From an uncultured Pelagibacteraceae bacterium (GTDB lineage: Bacteria; Pseudomonadota; Alphaproteobacteria; Pelagibacterales; Pelagibacteraceae): a DNA stretch of 64,000 nt. How positions within the stretch are numbered: position 1 is the stretch's first letter; each line of letters opens with the position of its first letter. The notes under the pieces are model-generated. The model saw nothing but the letters and a program-made list of their open reading frames with translations, had not been told where the DNA came from and ran no database searches. Position numbers and translations under genes: made by a program. Location of the stretch: assembly GCA_902624195.1 (NCBI GenBank), contig CACNWV010000003.1:30725-94724 (forward strand), written 5' to 3'. Below, one piece after another: positions 9,383-20,124 of the stretch.

Positions 9383-9945
9383 TAATTTACTCTTTTTACA
9401 TATTCAAGTGTTCGAGTATCAATAATTATTTTTTCTCCACTTTCTATAAATGGCGGGACATTAATTTTAATACCACAGTCAAGAAGAGCAGGTTTATAAG
9501 ATGATGAAGCTGTTTGGTTTTTAATAGCAGCATCCGTAGTTTCTATTGTACATTCAATATTGTTAGGTAACGCAATTGATATCGGCTTATCTTCCATAAA
9601 AGAAATTCTAACTTCTAAATTTTCTTTTAATAATTTATACTGTTCTCCAGCAATAGATTTTGATATTTCTACTTGCTCATAAGTATTGTTATCCATAAAA
9701 TGGCAACTATCCCCATCTAAGTACAAAAAATTAAATTTTTTTTCATCAACTTCCGCTTTTTCTACTGTTTCGCTTGATCTAAATCTTTCATTCAGTTTTG
9801 TACCTTTGATAACACTTTTTAATTCCACCTGATTAAAAGCTCCACCTTTTCCAGGCTTAACATGTTGAGTTTTAAGAACATTCCAATAATCATTTTTATG
9901 TTCAATTATCATTCCAGGTTTTATTTCAATAGCAGTTATTTTCAT
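9382..9945 (-). CDS. efp: elongation factor P
   Basis: KHVKPGKGGAFNQVELKSV; IIIDTRTLEYVKR C-terminus. Confidence 0.96.
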   Translation of the reverse strand: MKITAIEIKPGMIIEHKNDYWNVLKTQHVKPGKGGAFNQVELKSVIKGTKLNERFRSSETVEKAEVDEKKFNFLYLDGDSCHFMDNNTYEQVEISKSIAGEQYKLLKENLEVRISFMEDKPISIALPNNIECTIETTDAAIKNQTASSSYKPALLDCGIKINVPPFIESGEKIIIDTRTLEYVKRVN

Positions 9946-10544
9946 TTAAATTTTCTAATCGCAAGTTCTGGTTTTAATTTGGGGTTATCCCAAATAAAAC
10001 TCGATATTGCAATATATTTTGCTCCTGCTCTTATTAATTTTTTGTAATTTTTATTATTTATTCCACCTATTGCCACAATAGGTTTTTTTACGTTCTTTTT
10101 TGCCCATCTCAAAATATTAAGATTGGCTTTTATTGCATTTTGCTTAAGTTTGGATTTAAAAAAAGATCCAAAAGCAATATAACTTGCATTATTTTTTATT
10201 GCATTACTTGCAAGTTCTTTTGAATTATGACACGTGATACCAAATATTTTGTTTTTGAGTTTTTTTCTTGCTTTTGAAAACGACCCATCGTGTTGACCCA
10301 TATGACACCCATCAGCTTTTATTTTCGATGCTAAAATAAAATTATCATTAATGATAAACTTAACTTTATGCTTAGTGGTGATTTTTATAATTCTTTTAGA
10401 TAAATTAAGAAGTTTTTTTTGACTTAAATTTTTTAATCTTAGTTGAAAATACTTCACATTCTTAAAAGACAATACTTTATCTAAACTAGCGAAGAAATTC
10501 TGATCAATTTTATTAGGTGAAATTAAGTATACTAATTTCTTCAA
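9942..10544 (-). CDS. thiE: thiamine phosphate synthase
   Basis: FQLRLKN, FIINDNFILASKIKADGCHMGQ, GITCHN, IVAIGGINNKNYKKLIRAGA. Confidence 0.85.
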   Translation of the reverse strand: MKKLVYLISPNKIDQNFFASLDKVLSFKNVKYFQLRLKNLSQKKLLNLSKRIIKITTKHKVKFIINDNFILASKIKADGCHMGQHDGSFSKARKKLKNKIFGITCHNSKELASNAIKNNASYIAFGSFFKSKLKQNAIKANLNILRWAKKNVKKPIVAIGGINNKNYKKLIRAGAKYIAISSFIWDNPKLKPELAIRKFK

Positions 10545-10549
10545 ATGTT

Positions 10550-11566
10550 TTAGGCCGCAAATTCTTTCTCTAATTCTTCAGACCACTCCCCTTTAGATGA
10601 CAGACCATTCATTTTTGCTCTATGGTTAAAGGCTTTTTGAATATTTTCTGTATTTTCTTGATTTTTTCCAAATTCCTTTAATGCACTTGCTTGCAACCCT
10701 CTTCCATAAGAGAAAGTAATTAAAAAATTACTATCATTTATTTTGTTTATCTCATTAAGATTTTTACTAGACTCGATTTCAGACTGACCACCCGATAAAA
10801 AAGCAATTCCAGGAACATTCCCAGGAACATTTTTCTTTAAGCAGTCTAAAGTTTTTTTTGCAATTTCTTCTGCATTAGATTTGTCTTTGCAATCCGAGCC
10901 AGGTATAACCATATTAGGCTTAAGAACAGTTCCACTCAAATCAACTTTATGTATTTCTAGTTCGTTATAACACTCATTAAGTACATTTGTTGTAACTTGA
11001 TAGCATTTGTCGATGTTATGTGAACCATCCATCAAAACTTCTGGTTCGACTATCGGTACCATTTTAGCTTCTTGAACTAAAGCAGCGTATCTTGCTAATG
11101 CGTGGGCATTAGACTTAATAGATTGGGCAGATGGAAATTTATCTGAAATTTTATAGACAGCTCTCCATTTAGTAAATTTCGCACCTAAATTATAATACTC
11201 TTTTAATCTTTCTCGTAAACCATCTAAACCCTCTGTTATAGTTTCATCAATAGATCCAGCAAGTGGTTTAGCACCTTTATCAACTTTTATTCCAGGTACA
11301 GCTCCATGTTTAGATATTAATTCTGGAATTGATGGACCCAAGGTAGTTTTTTGTCTTATTGTTTCATCAAATAAAATTACTCCCCCAATAAAATCTTTCA
11401 TAGCACTTGAATTAAAAAGAGTTTGTCTAAAATTTAGTCTATTTTTTTCAATATTTTCAACATTTATACTTTTAAATCTTTTAGCTATTGTTCCAGTGCT
11501 TTCATCTGCAGCAAGGATACCTTTTCCTTTAGCGCACATTTTTTTAGCTATTTCATTTAATGTCAT
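10550..11566 (-). CDS. fba: class I fructose-bisphosphate aldolase
   Basis: GKGILAADESTGTIAKRF, GLDGLRERLKEYYNLGAKFTKWRAV, FLSGGQSE. Confidence 0.95.
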   Translation of the reverse strand: MTLNEIAKKMCAKGKGILAADESTGTIAKRFKSINVENIEKNRLNFRQTLFNSSAMKDFIGGVILFDETIRQKTTLGPSIPELISKHGAVPGIKVDKGAKPLAGSIDETITEGLDGLRERLKEYYNLGAKFTKWRAVYKISDKFPSAQSIKSNAHALARYAALVQEAKMVPIVEPEVLMDGSHNIDKCYQVTTNVLNECYNELEIHKVDLSGTVLKPNMVIPGSDCKDKSNAEEIAKKTLDCLKKNVPGNVPGIAFLSGGQSEIESSKNLNEINKINDSNFLITFSYGRGLQASALKEFGKNQENTENIQKAFNHRAKMNGLSSKGEWSEELEKEFAA

Positions 11567-11575
11567 AGCAATTAT

Positions 11576-12766
11576 TTATTTTAAAACACTTATACCAGGC
11601 AAGTCTTTTCCTTCTAAGTACTCTAAAAATGCTCCTCCTGCTGTTGATAAGTGAGAGAAAGTAAGTTTGTCATTACTTTTATTTATTGCTGCGAGAGTGT
11701 CTCCACCTCCAAGAACAGATATTAAAGATTTTTCAATAGTATTTTTAGAGATATTTTCTGCAATTGATAATGTGCCTTTTAAGAAGTTCTTATTTTCAAA
11801 ATACCCGGCTGGTCCATTCCACAGAACAGTATTTGACTCGTTAATCTTTTTTTGAATTTTTTTGATTGTATTGAAGCCGATATCTAAAATTATTTCATTT
11901 TCTTGAATCTTATCAAGATTTTTATTTTTACCAGTTCCTTCAAAGTCAGTTCCTACCATGCAATCTTCAGGTATTAATATTTTACAATTATATTCCTCTG
12001 CCTTTTTATAAATATTTGCTATTGTCTCTTTTGTATTTTTTTCAATTAAAGATTTACCAACTTTTAAATTCTTATGAACAAAAAAATTATTAGCCATTGC
12101 CCCGACAATCACTATATTATTTACTTTTTTTATAAGATTAGTAATAACATTAATCTTTGTAGAAATTTTTGCTCCTCCGATAATGCAAGTGACTGGTTCT
12201 TTTTTATTTTTTATAATTAGATTTATTGCCGTTATTTCTTTTTTTAATAATGGACCAGCATAACTTTTTTTTACAAATTTTGTTATACTATGCACAGATG
12301 CTTGTTTCCTATGGGAGCATGAAAATGCATCATTAATATAAATGTCCCCAAGTTCACCTAACTTTTTTGAAAAATCTTGGCCATCTTCAGTTTCTTCTTT
12401 AAAAAATCTTATATTCTCAATTAATATTACCTCACCCCCTTTTAGGTGAGAAAATTTTTCTTTAGTTTCACCATCAAAAGTTCCTCTAAAAAAATATACA
12501 TTAGTTTTAAGCGCATCTCTGAGAAATTTGTAGACAGGTATTAAAGACAGGTCAGGTACATTATTTCCTTTAGGTCGACCTAAATGACTAATAATTATAA
12601 TTTTTGCTTTTTTTTCAATTAGCCTATTTATAAAAGGTAAACATAAGGTTATTCTTGTATCATCTTTTATAACTTTGTCTTTAATTGGAACATTTAAGTC
12701 TAATCTAAGAATTATCTTTTGATCTTTGATTTCTAAATCATCAGGAAAGAAATTTATTTCATCCAT
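11576..12766 (-). CDS. pgk: phosphoglycerate kinase
   Basis: KIILRLDLNVPIKD, ISHLGRPKG, DAFSCSHRKQASV, STAGGAFLEYLEGKDLPGI. Confidence 0.97.
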   Translation of the reverse strand: MDEINFFPDDLEIKDQKIILRLDLNVPIKDKVIKDDTRITLCLPFINRLIEKKAKIIIISHLGRPKGNNVPDLSLIPVYKFLRDALKTNVYFFRGTFDGETKEKFSHLKGGEVILIENIRFFKEETEDGQDFSKKLGELGDIYINDAFSCSHRKQASVHSITKFVKKSYAGPLLKKEITAINLIIKNKKEPVTCIIGGAKISTKINVITNLIKKVNNIVIVGAMANNFFVHKNLKVGKSLIEKNTKETIANIYKKAEEYNCKILIPEDCMVGTDFEGTGKNKNLDKIQENEIILDIGFNTIKKIQKKINESNTVLWNGPAGYFENKNFLKGTLSIAENISKNTIEKSLISVLGGGDTLAAINKSNDKLTFSHLSTAGGAFLEYLEGKDLPGISVLK

Positions 12767-12775
12767 CGACTTCTA

Positions 12776-14758
12776 TTACTCTCTCAATTTTTTTTGAATA
12801 AAATTAGTTATATCTTCTTCTGATAATTTAAAATGTTTGTAAACTTCTTTATAAGGGGCACTTTCACCAAATTTATCTATACCTAAATTGCTACCTTTAT
12901 TTTTAATATATTTTTGCCAAGACATCACATTTCCAGCTTCTAATGTGATGATCAATGAGTTTTCCTCTAAAATATCTTTCCGGTAATCTTCAGGTTGTTT
13001 ATCAAAAAGTTCCATACATGGCATTGAAACTACTTTTGAGTGGATATTGTTTTCTTTAAGTTTATTTTGAACTTTCAAGGCAAGTTCCACCTCAGTACCT
13101 GAGGCAATTAATGTTACATTGCTCTCATGCGAGGTTAAATTAATGACATAGGCTCCTTTTTCACATTTATTCTCTTTAGAATTGCTTGGATTGATGTAAG
13201 GAACTTTTTGTCTCGATAAAGCAATTGCACTTGGGTTATTTTCACTTTTTAAAGCTATTTCCCAACATTCAAATGTTTCATTAATATCTGCTGGCCTGAA
13301 GACATTTAAATTTGGAATTGCTCGCAAACCAGTAAGTTGTTCTATAGGTTGATGAGTAGGACCATCTTCACCAAGACCAATCGAGTCGTGTGAAAAAACA
13401 TAAATTACCTTAAGACCCATTAAAGCGGAGAGTCTTATAGAGGGTTTACAATAATCTGAGAATATTAAAAATGTTCCACCGTAAGGAATTAAACCTCCAT
13501 AAAGCGCTAAACCATTCATAACTGCTGCCATACCATGCTCTCTAACTCCATAATGAATATAATTTCCATTAAAATCTTTGGAGTTTATAATTTTAGAATT
13601 ATTTGTTTTTGTATTATTAGAACCACTTAAATCTGCAGAACCGCCTATTAATTTAGGAAGAAAAGCAGAAATTTTTTCTATAGCAGCCATTGAGCATTGT
13701 CGTGTAGCTAAACTTGGCTTAGATTCAAAATATTTATCTTTTTCTTTACGAATTAAATTTTCTAGACCGTTCAGATCCAATTTCTCATTAGCGCCGTTAA
13801 GTTCACTTTTAATTTTAGGATTTTTTTTATTTACCGTTTCAAGCCATTTATTTTCTAGTTGCTCACCCTTGTTACCTATATTTCTCCATTCATCTAGTAT
13901 TTCTTGAGGTATTTCAAATGGCTGGTTGTTCCATTTTAGTTTTTTTCTCACTAAAGCTATTTCTTCATCTCCTAAAGGAGAGCCGTGAGAGGAAGCTTTA
14001 CCAGATTTATTAGGTGATCCAAATCCTATTATAGTTTTACAAGATATTATTGTAGGTTTATTTGACTTTGATGCCTTTGTGATCGCTTTTGAAATTTGTT
14101 TTTCATTGTGACCGTTTACCTCTAAGAAGCTCCAACCGTAAGACTCAAATCTTTTCTTGTAATTATCTGAAACACTAAGCGATGTTGCACCGTCGATTGA
14201 AATTTTATTATTGTCAAAAAAAACTATTAAATTCTTTAATTTAAGATGGCCAGCCAGACTCATTGCTTCATGACTAATTCCCTCCATTAAGTCCCCGTCA
14301 CTCGCAATTACGTAAGTTTTATTATTAATAATATTTGAACCAAATTTTTTTCTATAAATCTCTTCAGCTATTGCCATTCCAACTGCATTACCTAAGCCCT
14401 GACCTAAAGGCCCAGTTGTTGTCTCAATACCTGTTCCTTTTTGATATTCAGGGTGTCCTGCGCATATAGAATTAAGTTGTCTGAAATTTTTAATATCTTC
14501 AATTGATACACTTTCATATCCAGTTAAATGGAGCAAAGAATAAAGTAACATTGACCCATGCCCTGCAGATAAAATAAATCTATCTCTATTAATCCAACCA
14601 GGATTTTTTGGATTAAACCTCAGGTGGTATTTAAAAAGGACTGTAGCAACATCAGCCATACCCATTGGCATGCCTGGGTGGCCAGAATTAGCCTTTTGCA
14701 CAGCATCGATAGATAAAAATCTTACTGCATTAGATAATTGATTTAAATTTATGCTCAC
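12776..14758 (-). CDS. tkt: transketolase
   Basis: [57 protein letters not shown]. Confidence 0.97.
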   Translation of the reverse strand: MSINLNQLSNAVRFLSIDAVQKANSGHPGMPMGMADVATVLFKYHLRFNPKNPGWINRDRFILSAGHGSMLLYSLLHLTGYESVSIEDIKNFRQLNSICAGHPEYQKGTGIETTTGPLGQGLGNAVGMAIAEEIYRKKFGSNIINNKTYVIASDGDLMEGISHEAMSLAGHLKLKNLIVFFDNNKISIDGATSLSVSDNYKKRFESYGWSFLEVNGHNEKQISKAITKASKSNKPTIISCKTIIGFGSPNKSGKASSHGSPLGDEEIALVRKKLKWNNQPFEIPQEILDEWRNIGNKGEQLENKWLETVNKKNPKIKSELNGANEKLDLNGLENLIRKEKDKYFESKPSLATRQCSMAAIEKISAFLPKLIGGSADLSGSNNTKTNNSKIINSKDFNGNYIHYGVREHGMAAVMNGLALYGGLIPYGGTFLIFSDYCKPSIRLSALMGLKVIYVFSHDSIGLGEDGPTHQPIEQLTGLRAIPNLNVFRPADINETFECWEIALKSENNPSAIALSRQKVPYINPSNSKENKCEKGAYVINLTSHESNVTLIASGTEVELALKVQNKLKENNIHSKVVSMPCMELFDKQPEDYRKDILEENSLIITLEAGNVMSWQKYIKNKGSNLGIDKFGESAPYKEVYKHFKLSEEDITNFIQKKLRE

Positions 14759-14815
14759 TTTTAATAACCTATATAGACTTAAACTAAGTATATCAATAAT
14801 ATGATATAAGATTTT

Positions 14816-15139
14816 ATGAGCATAATTGAAAAGAAAGAAAAAAATCTAAATCAGTTAATAACTAAATTAAATTCTTTGACGCTGACTTATTCACAACCAA
14901 ATTACCAAGTAGAAAAAATAAAGACAGAAAAAAATGAGATATTAAGACAAAAAATCGAAATTGAAAAAAAAAATCAAGAATTGTTGAGAGAGCACAGATA
15001 TTTAAAAGAAAAAATTAATAATTTACAATTAGAGGTAAAGAAAAAATTAGAACTTGAAGATAATTTTAATCAAGAAATAGAGGAACTGAGCAAAGAAACC
15101 GAAAATTTAGTTTCTGAAATAGAAAAATGGCAAATGTAA
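14816..15139 (+). CDS. small coiled-coil protein of unknown function upstream of zapA
   Basis: 107 aa, heptad-rich, K/E/N-rich; overlaps zapA start by 13 nt. Confidence 0.75.
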   Translation: MSIIEKKEKNLNQLITKLNSLTLTYSQPNYQVEKIKTEKNEILRQKIEIEKKNQELLREHRYLKEKINNLQLEVKKKLELEDNFNQEIEELSKETENLVSEIEKWQM

Positions 15140-15573
15140 ATATTAAGTTTAACAACAAAGACTATTTATTGTCTTGTGATGATGGGCAAGAAGAGTCATT
15201 AAAGAAATTAACAAAATTTTTAGATAAAAAATATAGTGAATTAAAAGATAAGCTGGGTAATATTGGTGAAAATAAGCTTCTTTTAATTACAACAATACAG
15301 TTAATTGATGAATATTTCGATTTAAAAGAAAAAGTTAATAAACAAAAAATTAAATTAGATGAGATTTCCAATAAATTTAAAGAAATCAAGACATTAGCTA
15401 TTGAATATAAAAAGGGCAAAGATAAAGAGATAGATAAACTAAACAACGAATTAGAAAAATTTAAAAAGACAATTGAAGATAACAATACTTTATACGAGTC
15501 GTTATTAGATAAAACAACTCAATCACTAGAGAAAATCATCTCAAATACTGAGTCTCTTTCAAAGATACAGTAG
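15127..15573 (+). CDS. zapA: cell division protein ZapA
   Basis: [37 protein letters not shown]; ZapA N-domain plus coiled coil. Confidence 0.85.
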   Translation: MANVNIKFNNKDYLLSCDDGQEESLKKLTKFLDKKYSELKDKLGNIGENKLLLITTIQLIDEYFDLKEKVNKQKIKLDEISNKFKEIKTLAIEYKKGKDKEIDKLNNELEKFKKTIEDNNTLYESLLDKTTQSLEKIISNTESLSKIQ

Positions 15574-16128
15574 ATGGATAAAAAAAAAATTATTAGAAAA
15601 AATTACTTTATTAAAAGAAAAAAAAACTATTTTACACTAAGTTTTAAATTTTTTTCTCCGCTTATTAACCTAATAAAGTCTAAAAAATTCAAAAAAAAAA
15701 TATCAATTTCACTTTACTTTCCAACATCTTATGAGGCAGATGTGCTCAGAATTATGGACATTGAATACTTTAAAAAATTTAAGTTTCTATTACCAATTAT
15801 TGAGGAGGGAAATTCTATGAATTTTTATCAATGGGAGAAGAGTGATATTTTGACTGTAAATAAATATGGAGTTCCTGAACCAATTAAAACAAAAAAAATT
15901 ATACCAGATATTATTTTAGTACCTTTGCTAGCTTTCGATAAAAACAAAAATAGATTGGGATATGGAAAGGGTTTTTATGATAAATTTTTTAATAGATATG
16001 TAAAAACTTGTGAAAAGATCTTGTCTATAGGTATTGCATTTTCATTTCAAGAGTATCAAAAACTACCGAAATATAAAAATGATTTTGAATTAGATTACAT
16101 CATTACAGAAAAAGGTATAGTTTCATGA
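15574..16128 (+). CDS. ygfA: 5-formyltetrahydrofolate cyclo-ligase
   Basis: IILVPLLAFDKNKNRLGYGKGFYDKFF. Confidence 0.9.
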   Translation: MDKKKIIRKNYFIKRKKNYFTLSFKFFSPLINLIKSKKFKKKISISLYFPTSYEADVLRIMDIEYFKKFKFLLPIIEEGNSMNFYQWEKSDILTVNKYGVPEPIKTKKIIPDIILVPLLAFDKNKNRLGYGKGFYDKFFNRYVKTCEKILSIGIAFSFQEYQKLPKYKNDFELDYIITEKGIVS

Positions 16129-16931
16129 ATATTCTAATTTTAGGTGATCTTGTAGGATTATCTGGAAGAACTGCGCTGAAAAAAAATCTTTCTAAAATCA
16201 TAAAAAAACATCAAATAGATTTTACAGTAATTAACGGAGAAAACTCTGCAGAGGACGGGCACGGGATAACAGAGGAAATAGCTAGTGAATTTTTTTCATT
16301 AGGTATTGACGTTATAACCTCCGGAAATCACATTTGGGATAAAGAACAAACAACAAAATATATTGAGAGAGAAAAGAGACTTCTTAGACCTGCAAATTTG
16401 ATACAAGGCTCACCGGGTAAAGGATATGGAATTTTTTTTTCTAAAGATAAAAAATTCAAAATAGGTGTTATTAATTTGATGGGAAATGTTTTCATGAAAA
16501 AAACTGAAGATGTTTTTAAAACTGCAGGTGAAATTAGTAAAAAAATTATATTAAAAAAAAATGTAGATTTTTCAATCATCGATTTTCATGGAGAAACTGC
16601 TAGCGAGAAAATGGCTATCGGTCATTTTTTTGATGGAAAATCTACTTGTGTGATAGGAACCCACACACACGTTCCAACCTCAGATACAAGAATTTTAGAT
16701 AAAGGGACAGCCTATCAAACTGATATTGGTATGTGCGGAGATTATAATTCTGTTATCGGGTTCAATAAAGAAAATTCACTAAAAAGATTTTTCAAAGAAA
16801 AAAGTGCAACTAAACATTTCCCGGCAGAAGGAGAGGGGACTCTTTCAGGAGTAGTAATAAATGCGGATGAAGAAACAGGTTTAGCTAATAAAATTTCTAG
16901 ATTAATTGTGGGCGGTAGTTTAGTACAATAG
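16125..16931 (+). CDS. YmdB-family metallophosphoesterase
   Basis: ILILGDLVGLSGRTAL, VINGENSAEDGHGIT, TSGNHIWDK, GTHTHVPTSDTRIL, TDIGMCG. Confidence 0.94.
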   Translation: MNILILGDLVGLSGRTALKKNLSKIIKKHQIDFTVINGENSAEDGHGITEEIASEFFSLGIDVITSGNHIWDKEQTTKYIEREKRLLRPANLIQGSPGKGYGIFFSKDKKFKIGVINLMGNVFMKKTEDVFKTAGEISKKIILKKNVDFSIIDFHGETASEKMAIGHFFDGKSTCVIGTHTHVPTSDTRILDKGTAYQTDIGMCGDYNSVIGFNKENSLKRFFKEKSATKHFPAEGEGTLSGVVINADEETGLANKISRLIVGGSLVQ

Positions 16932-16933
16932 GC

Positions 16934-17656
16934 ATGGCAGGACACTCACATTGGGCAGGAATTAAACATAAAAAAGGTAGGGCTGATAAAGAGAGATCAA
17001 AAATATTTTCTAAATTATCAAGAGAAATAACAGTGGCAGCAAAGTTAGGTGATAAAAATCCAGATATGAACCCGAGGTTAAGATCAGCAATACAAGCTGC
17101 TAAACAAGCAAATATGCCTAAGGATAATATTTCTCGAGCTATTAACAAATCTGATGTTTCTGGTGACAAAAATTATGAAAACTTAAGATACGAGGGTTTT
17201 GGTCCTTTTAATACAGCTTTAATAATCGAAACATTAACAGATAATAAAAATAGGGCAGCATCAAGTATAAGAACCATATTACAAAAAAATGGTGGTAGAT
17301 TGGGTGAGTCTGGATCAACCTCCCATTTGTTTAATATTTGTGGAGTAATTCACATTGAAAAAAATAAGATTAAATACGATGATGTATTTGAAATTGCAAT
17401 AAACGCTGGGGCTAAAGATTGTTCCGAAACGAATGAAATTTATGAAATAATAACGAAAAAAGAAGACTTTTATAAAATAAAGAAACTTTTAGAGGAAAAA
17501 ATAGACAGAATCGTTTATTCAGCTATAGAATGGAAAGCGATGAACTACTTAGATTTCGATGAAGAACAAAGTAAAAAATTAATCCTAGTTTTACAAAGCT
17601 TAGAAGAACTTGATGACGTTCAAAATATTTTTATTAATGCTAATTTAAAAAGTTGA
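16934..17656 (+). CDS. yebC: YebC/PmpR-family regulatory protein
   Basis: MAGHSHWAGIKHKKGRADKERSKIFSKLSREI. Confidence 0.97.
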   Translation: MAGHSHWAGIKHKKGRADKERSKIFSKLSREITVAAKLGDKNPDMNPRLRSAIQAAKQANMPKDNISRAINKSDVSGDKNYENLRYEGFGPFNTALIIETLTDNKNRAASSIRTILQKNGGRLGESGSTSHLFNICGVIHIEKNKIKYDDVFEIAINAGAKDCSETNEIYEIITKKEDFYKIKKLLEEKIDRIVYSAIEWKAMNYLDFDEEQSKKLILVLQSLEELDDVQNIFINANLKS

Positions 17657-17662
17657 TATTTT

Positions 17663-18154
17663 ATGAGAATAATTGGAATTGACCCTGGTTTAAGTGGAGC
17701 GATTGCTATTTTAGAAGAAAAAAAGGTCTTAGATATTTTTGATATGCCAGTTATGTCAGAGGGAAAAAAAAATAAAAGGCAGCTTAACAGCGCACAATTA
17801 GTCAATATAATCAATCAATACAACAATTCTGAAGAAGAATTAGCTGTTGTGGTAGAACAAGTAAACGCCATGCCAGGCCAAGGAGTAACTAGTATGTTTA
17901 ACTTTGGTCAAACTTTTGGCGCAATAAAAGGAGTCTGCGCGGCTCTAAGTTTACCAATTTTTTTTGTTAGGCCATCTAAATGGAAAAAACATTTTGAACT
18001 TATAAATTCCTCAAAAGACTCAAGCAGAACTAAGGTAATAGAGATGTATCCATCACTATCTAACCAATTAACAAAAAAAAAAGATGTAAATAAAACAGAT
18101 GCAATTTTAATAGCTAGATTCTTTATAGAAACAAGATTAAGAGATAAAAATTAG
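17663..18154 (+). CDS. RuvC-like (RNase H fold) Holliday-junction resolvase, phage-like subtype
   Basis: IIGIDPGLSGAIAIL, VVEQVNAMPGQGVTSMFNFGQTFGAIKGV, DVNKTDAILIARF. Confidence 0.82.
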   Translation: MRIIGIDPGLSGAIAILEEKKVLDIFDMPVMSEGKKNKRQLNSAQLVNIINQYNNSEEELAVVVEQVNAMPGQGVTSMFNFGQTFGAIKGVCAALSLPIFFVRPSKWKKHFELINSSKDSSRTKVIEMYPSLSNQLTKKKDVNKTDAILIARFFIETRLRDKN

Positions 18155-18211
18155 CTTTTATTTTAACAATTACGCCAAATTCATGACACATTCTAAAAGT
18201 AATCAACCTTA

Positions 18212-18892
18212 ATGGAACAGGATATAGCAGCCCAAGTAGTCGGATTAGGCGGAGCGTCAGACTTTTCTTTATGGAGTCTATTTTTAAGAGCTGACTTCGT
18301 TGTAAAATTTGTCATTATTTTATTAATTGCAAGCTCAATATTTTCATGGGCATTGATTTTTGATAAAATTAAACTTTTTAAGACTATTAATAAGTCCACG
18401 GAAGAATTCGAAAAAAAATTTTGGAAAGCAAAATCAGCTGAAAGTTTTAGCAATAACCTCCCAGCCAATTCTAATGATCCTGCCACTTTAGTCTTCAAAG
18501 CAGCAATGACGGAGCTTATTAAAACTAAAAGACAATCATCTGCTGTTCAAAGTGCAAGAGTTGAGAGAATTTTAGAAATTGCAACTGATAATGAAATTAA
18601 AAAAGTAGAAAAAAATTTCACTTCTTTAGCAACGATAGGGTCTACTGCTCCTTTTATTGGATTATTTGGAACGGTTTGGGGTATCATGAACTCATTCCAA
18701 TCGATTGCAATTTCAAGAAACACTAGTTTAGCTATAGTCGCTCCAGGAATAGCGGAGGCATTATTTGCAACAGCTTTAGGATTATTAGCTGCTATACCTG
18801 CGGTAGTTGCTTATAATAAGTTTACCAGCGACTCTAGGAGATATTTTTCAAAAATAGAAAATTTCTCAAAAAGATTCTTATCAATAATTTAG
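18212..18892 (+). CDS. tolQ: Tol-Pal system protein TolQ
   Basis: ExbB/TolQ family: SLATIGSTAPFIGLFGTVWGIMNSFQSI, APGIAEALFATALGLLAAIPAVVAYN. Confidence 0.96.
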   Translation: MEQDIAAQVVGLGGASDFSLWSLFLRADFVVKFVIILLIASSIFSWALIFDKIKLFKTINKSTEEFEKKFWKAKSAESFSNNLPANSNDPATLVFKAAMTELIKTKRQSSAVQSARVERILEIATDNEIKKVEKNFTSLATIGSTAPFIGLFGTVWGIMNSFQSIAISRNTSLAIVAPGIAEALFATALGLLAAIPAVVAYNKFTSDSRRYFSKIENFSKRFLSII

Positions 18893-18894
18893 CA

Positions 18895-19308
18895 ATGTCC
18901 TTTAAATTCAACCACTCTAAAAATGAACCAATGAGTGAAATAAATGTAACTCCTTTTGTAGATGTTATGCTAGTGCTTTTAATTATTTTTATGGTAACAG
19001 CCCCACTACTTACAGTTGGTGTACAAGTAGACTTACCAGAATCCGCAGCAGACTCACTTCCAGACGATCAGGAACCGCTAACTATAAGTATAAATTCCAG
19101 AGGAGAGATTTATATTCAAGAGCATCAAGTAACTTATCAAAAAATGGTACCAAAATTATTGGCTATTGCAAAAAATAGGACTGACACAAGGATATATGTT
19201 AGAGGTGACAAAAATATTAATTATGGAAGAGTTTTAGAAGTTATGGGAACTTTGTCTGGTGCTGGTTTTTCTAAAGTCGCTCTTATTTCAGAGCCGTATA
19301 AAAATTAG
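18895..19308 (+). CDS. tolR: Tol-Pal system protein TolR
   Basis: MSEINVTPFVDVMLVLLIIFMVTAPLLTVGVQVDLP. Confidence 0.96.
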   Translation: MSFKFNHSKNEPMSEINVTPFVDVMLVLLIIFMVTAPLLTVGVQVDLPESAADSLPDDQEPLTISINSRGEIYIQEHQVTYQKMVPKLLAIAKNRTDTRIYVRGDKNINYGRVLEVMGTLSGAGFSKVALISEPYKN

Positions 19309-19316
19309 GATGACTT

Positions 19317-20123
19317 ATGGTAAAAAGTTTATTTTATTCTATTACATTTCATTCAATAATGATAATTCTAACAGTTTTAAGTCTTCCATTTATGCTTAGA
19401 GAACCAATAGAGCTTCCCCCAATCGTGTCTGTAGAACTTATACAAATTTCAGATAAAACTAATATTCCCTACGCACCAAAAGTAAGAAAAATAATTGAAG
19501 AAACAAAAAAAAAAGAGGAAAGAATAGTTTCAGAACAAGCTCCACCAGCTGCTAAAGCAAAAGAAAAGCCAGATAGAATTCCACTCCCTAAAGATTCAAA
19601 TGAGGAAAAAAAAATAGTAAAAAAAAAACAAAATCCCGAAGAAGTTAAGCCGCAAATAAGACAGTCTTCTGAATTCGAAAAAAAGGAAATTATAGATACT
19701 AACCAAATTGCAGCTTTAATTGATAAGGCCAAGGAAACAGAGGCTATTAAACAAAAAGAAAGCAACAAAATTACTCAAAGTAGTAAAAAAAATTCTTTTG
19801 CTACTGGATTGACTCTTTCTCAAGAAGACGCCCTTAGAGCACAAATATTTGGTTGTTGGAGTGTTCCTTTAGGATTACCATATGATCAAAATCTCTTAGT
19901 TAGAATAAAATTACAATTAAAAAAAGATGGAACAATAATCAGATCTGAAATACTCGATCATGAAAGGATGAATAGACCAGGACAGAAATTTTATAAGGTA
20001 TTAGCAGAAAGTGCTTTAAGAGCTGTAAGACTATGTCAACCTTTAAAAGTTCCTCCAACGGGTTATGACAAATGGAAAGATCTTCAACTCAACTTTAACC
20101 CAACCGAAATGTTAAAAGGATAA
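19317..20123 (+). CDS. tolA: TolA-like protein
   Basis: N-terminal TM, K/E/P-rich linker, C-terminal [22 protein letters not shown] domain; between tolR and tolB. Confidence 0.88.
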   Translation: MVKSLFYSITFHSIMIILTVLSLPFMLREPIELPPIVSVELIQISDKTNIPYAPKVRKIIEETKKKEERIVSEQAPPAAKAKEKPDRIPLPKDSNEEKKIVKKKQNPEEVKPQIRQSSEFEKKEIIDTNQIAALIDKAKETEAIKQKESNKITQSSKKNSFATGLTLSQEDALRAQIFGCWSVPLGLPYDQNLLVRIKLQLKKDGTIIRSEILDHERMNRPGQKFYKVLAESALRAVRLCQPLKVPPTGYDKWKDLQLNFNPTEMLKG

Positions 20124-20124
20124 A

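Noticed and set aside
15162-15485. 107-aa ORF (-) over zapA, and similar antisense ORFs at 13578, 16328, 16897, 19469, 26221, 28074, 30033, 39442, 39784
   Set aside because: All are complementary to well-supported genes and rich in L/F/S/I, as expected from the reverse complement of K/E/N-rich coding sequence.
15540-15600. Possible 6S RNA (ssrS) between zapA and ygfA
   Set aside because: The genes are directly abutting (15573/15574), so there is no room for a 6S RNA here.
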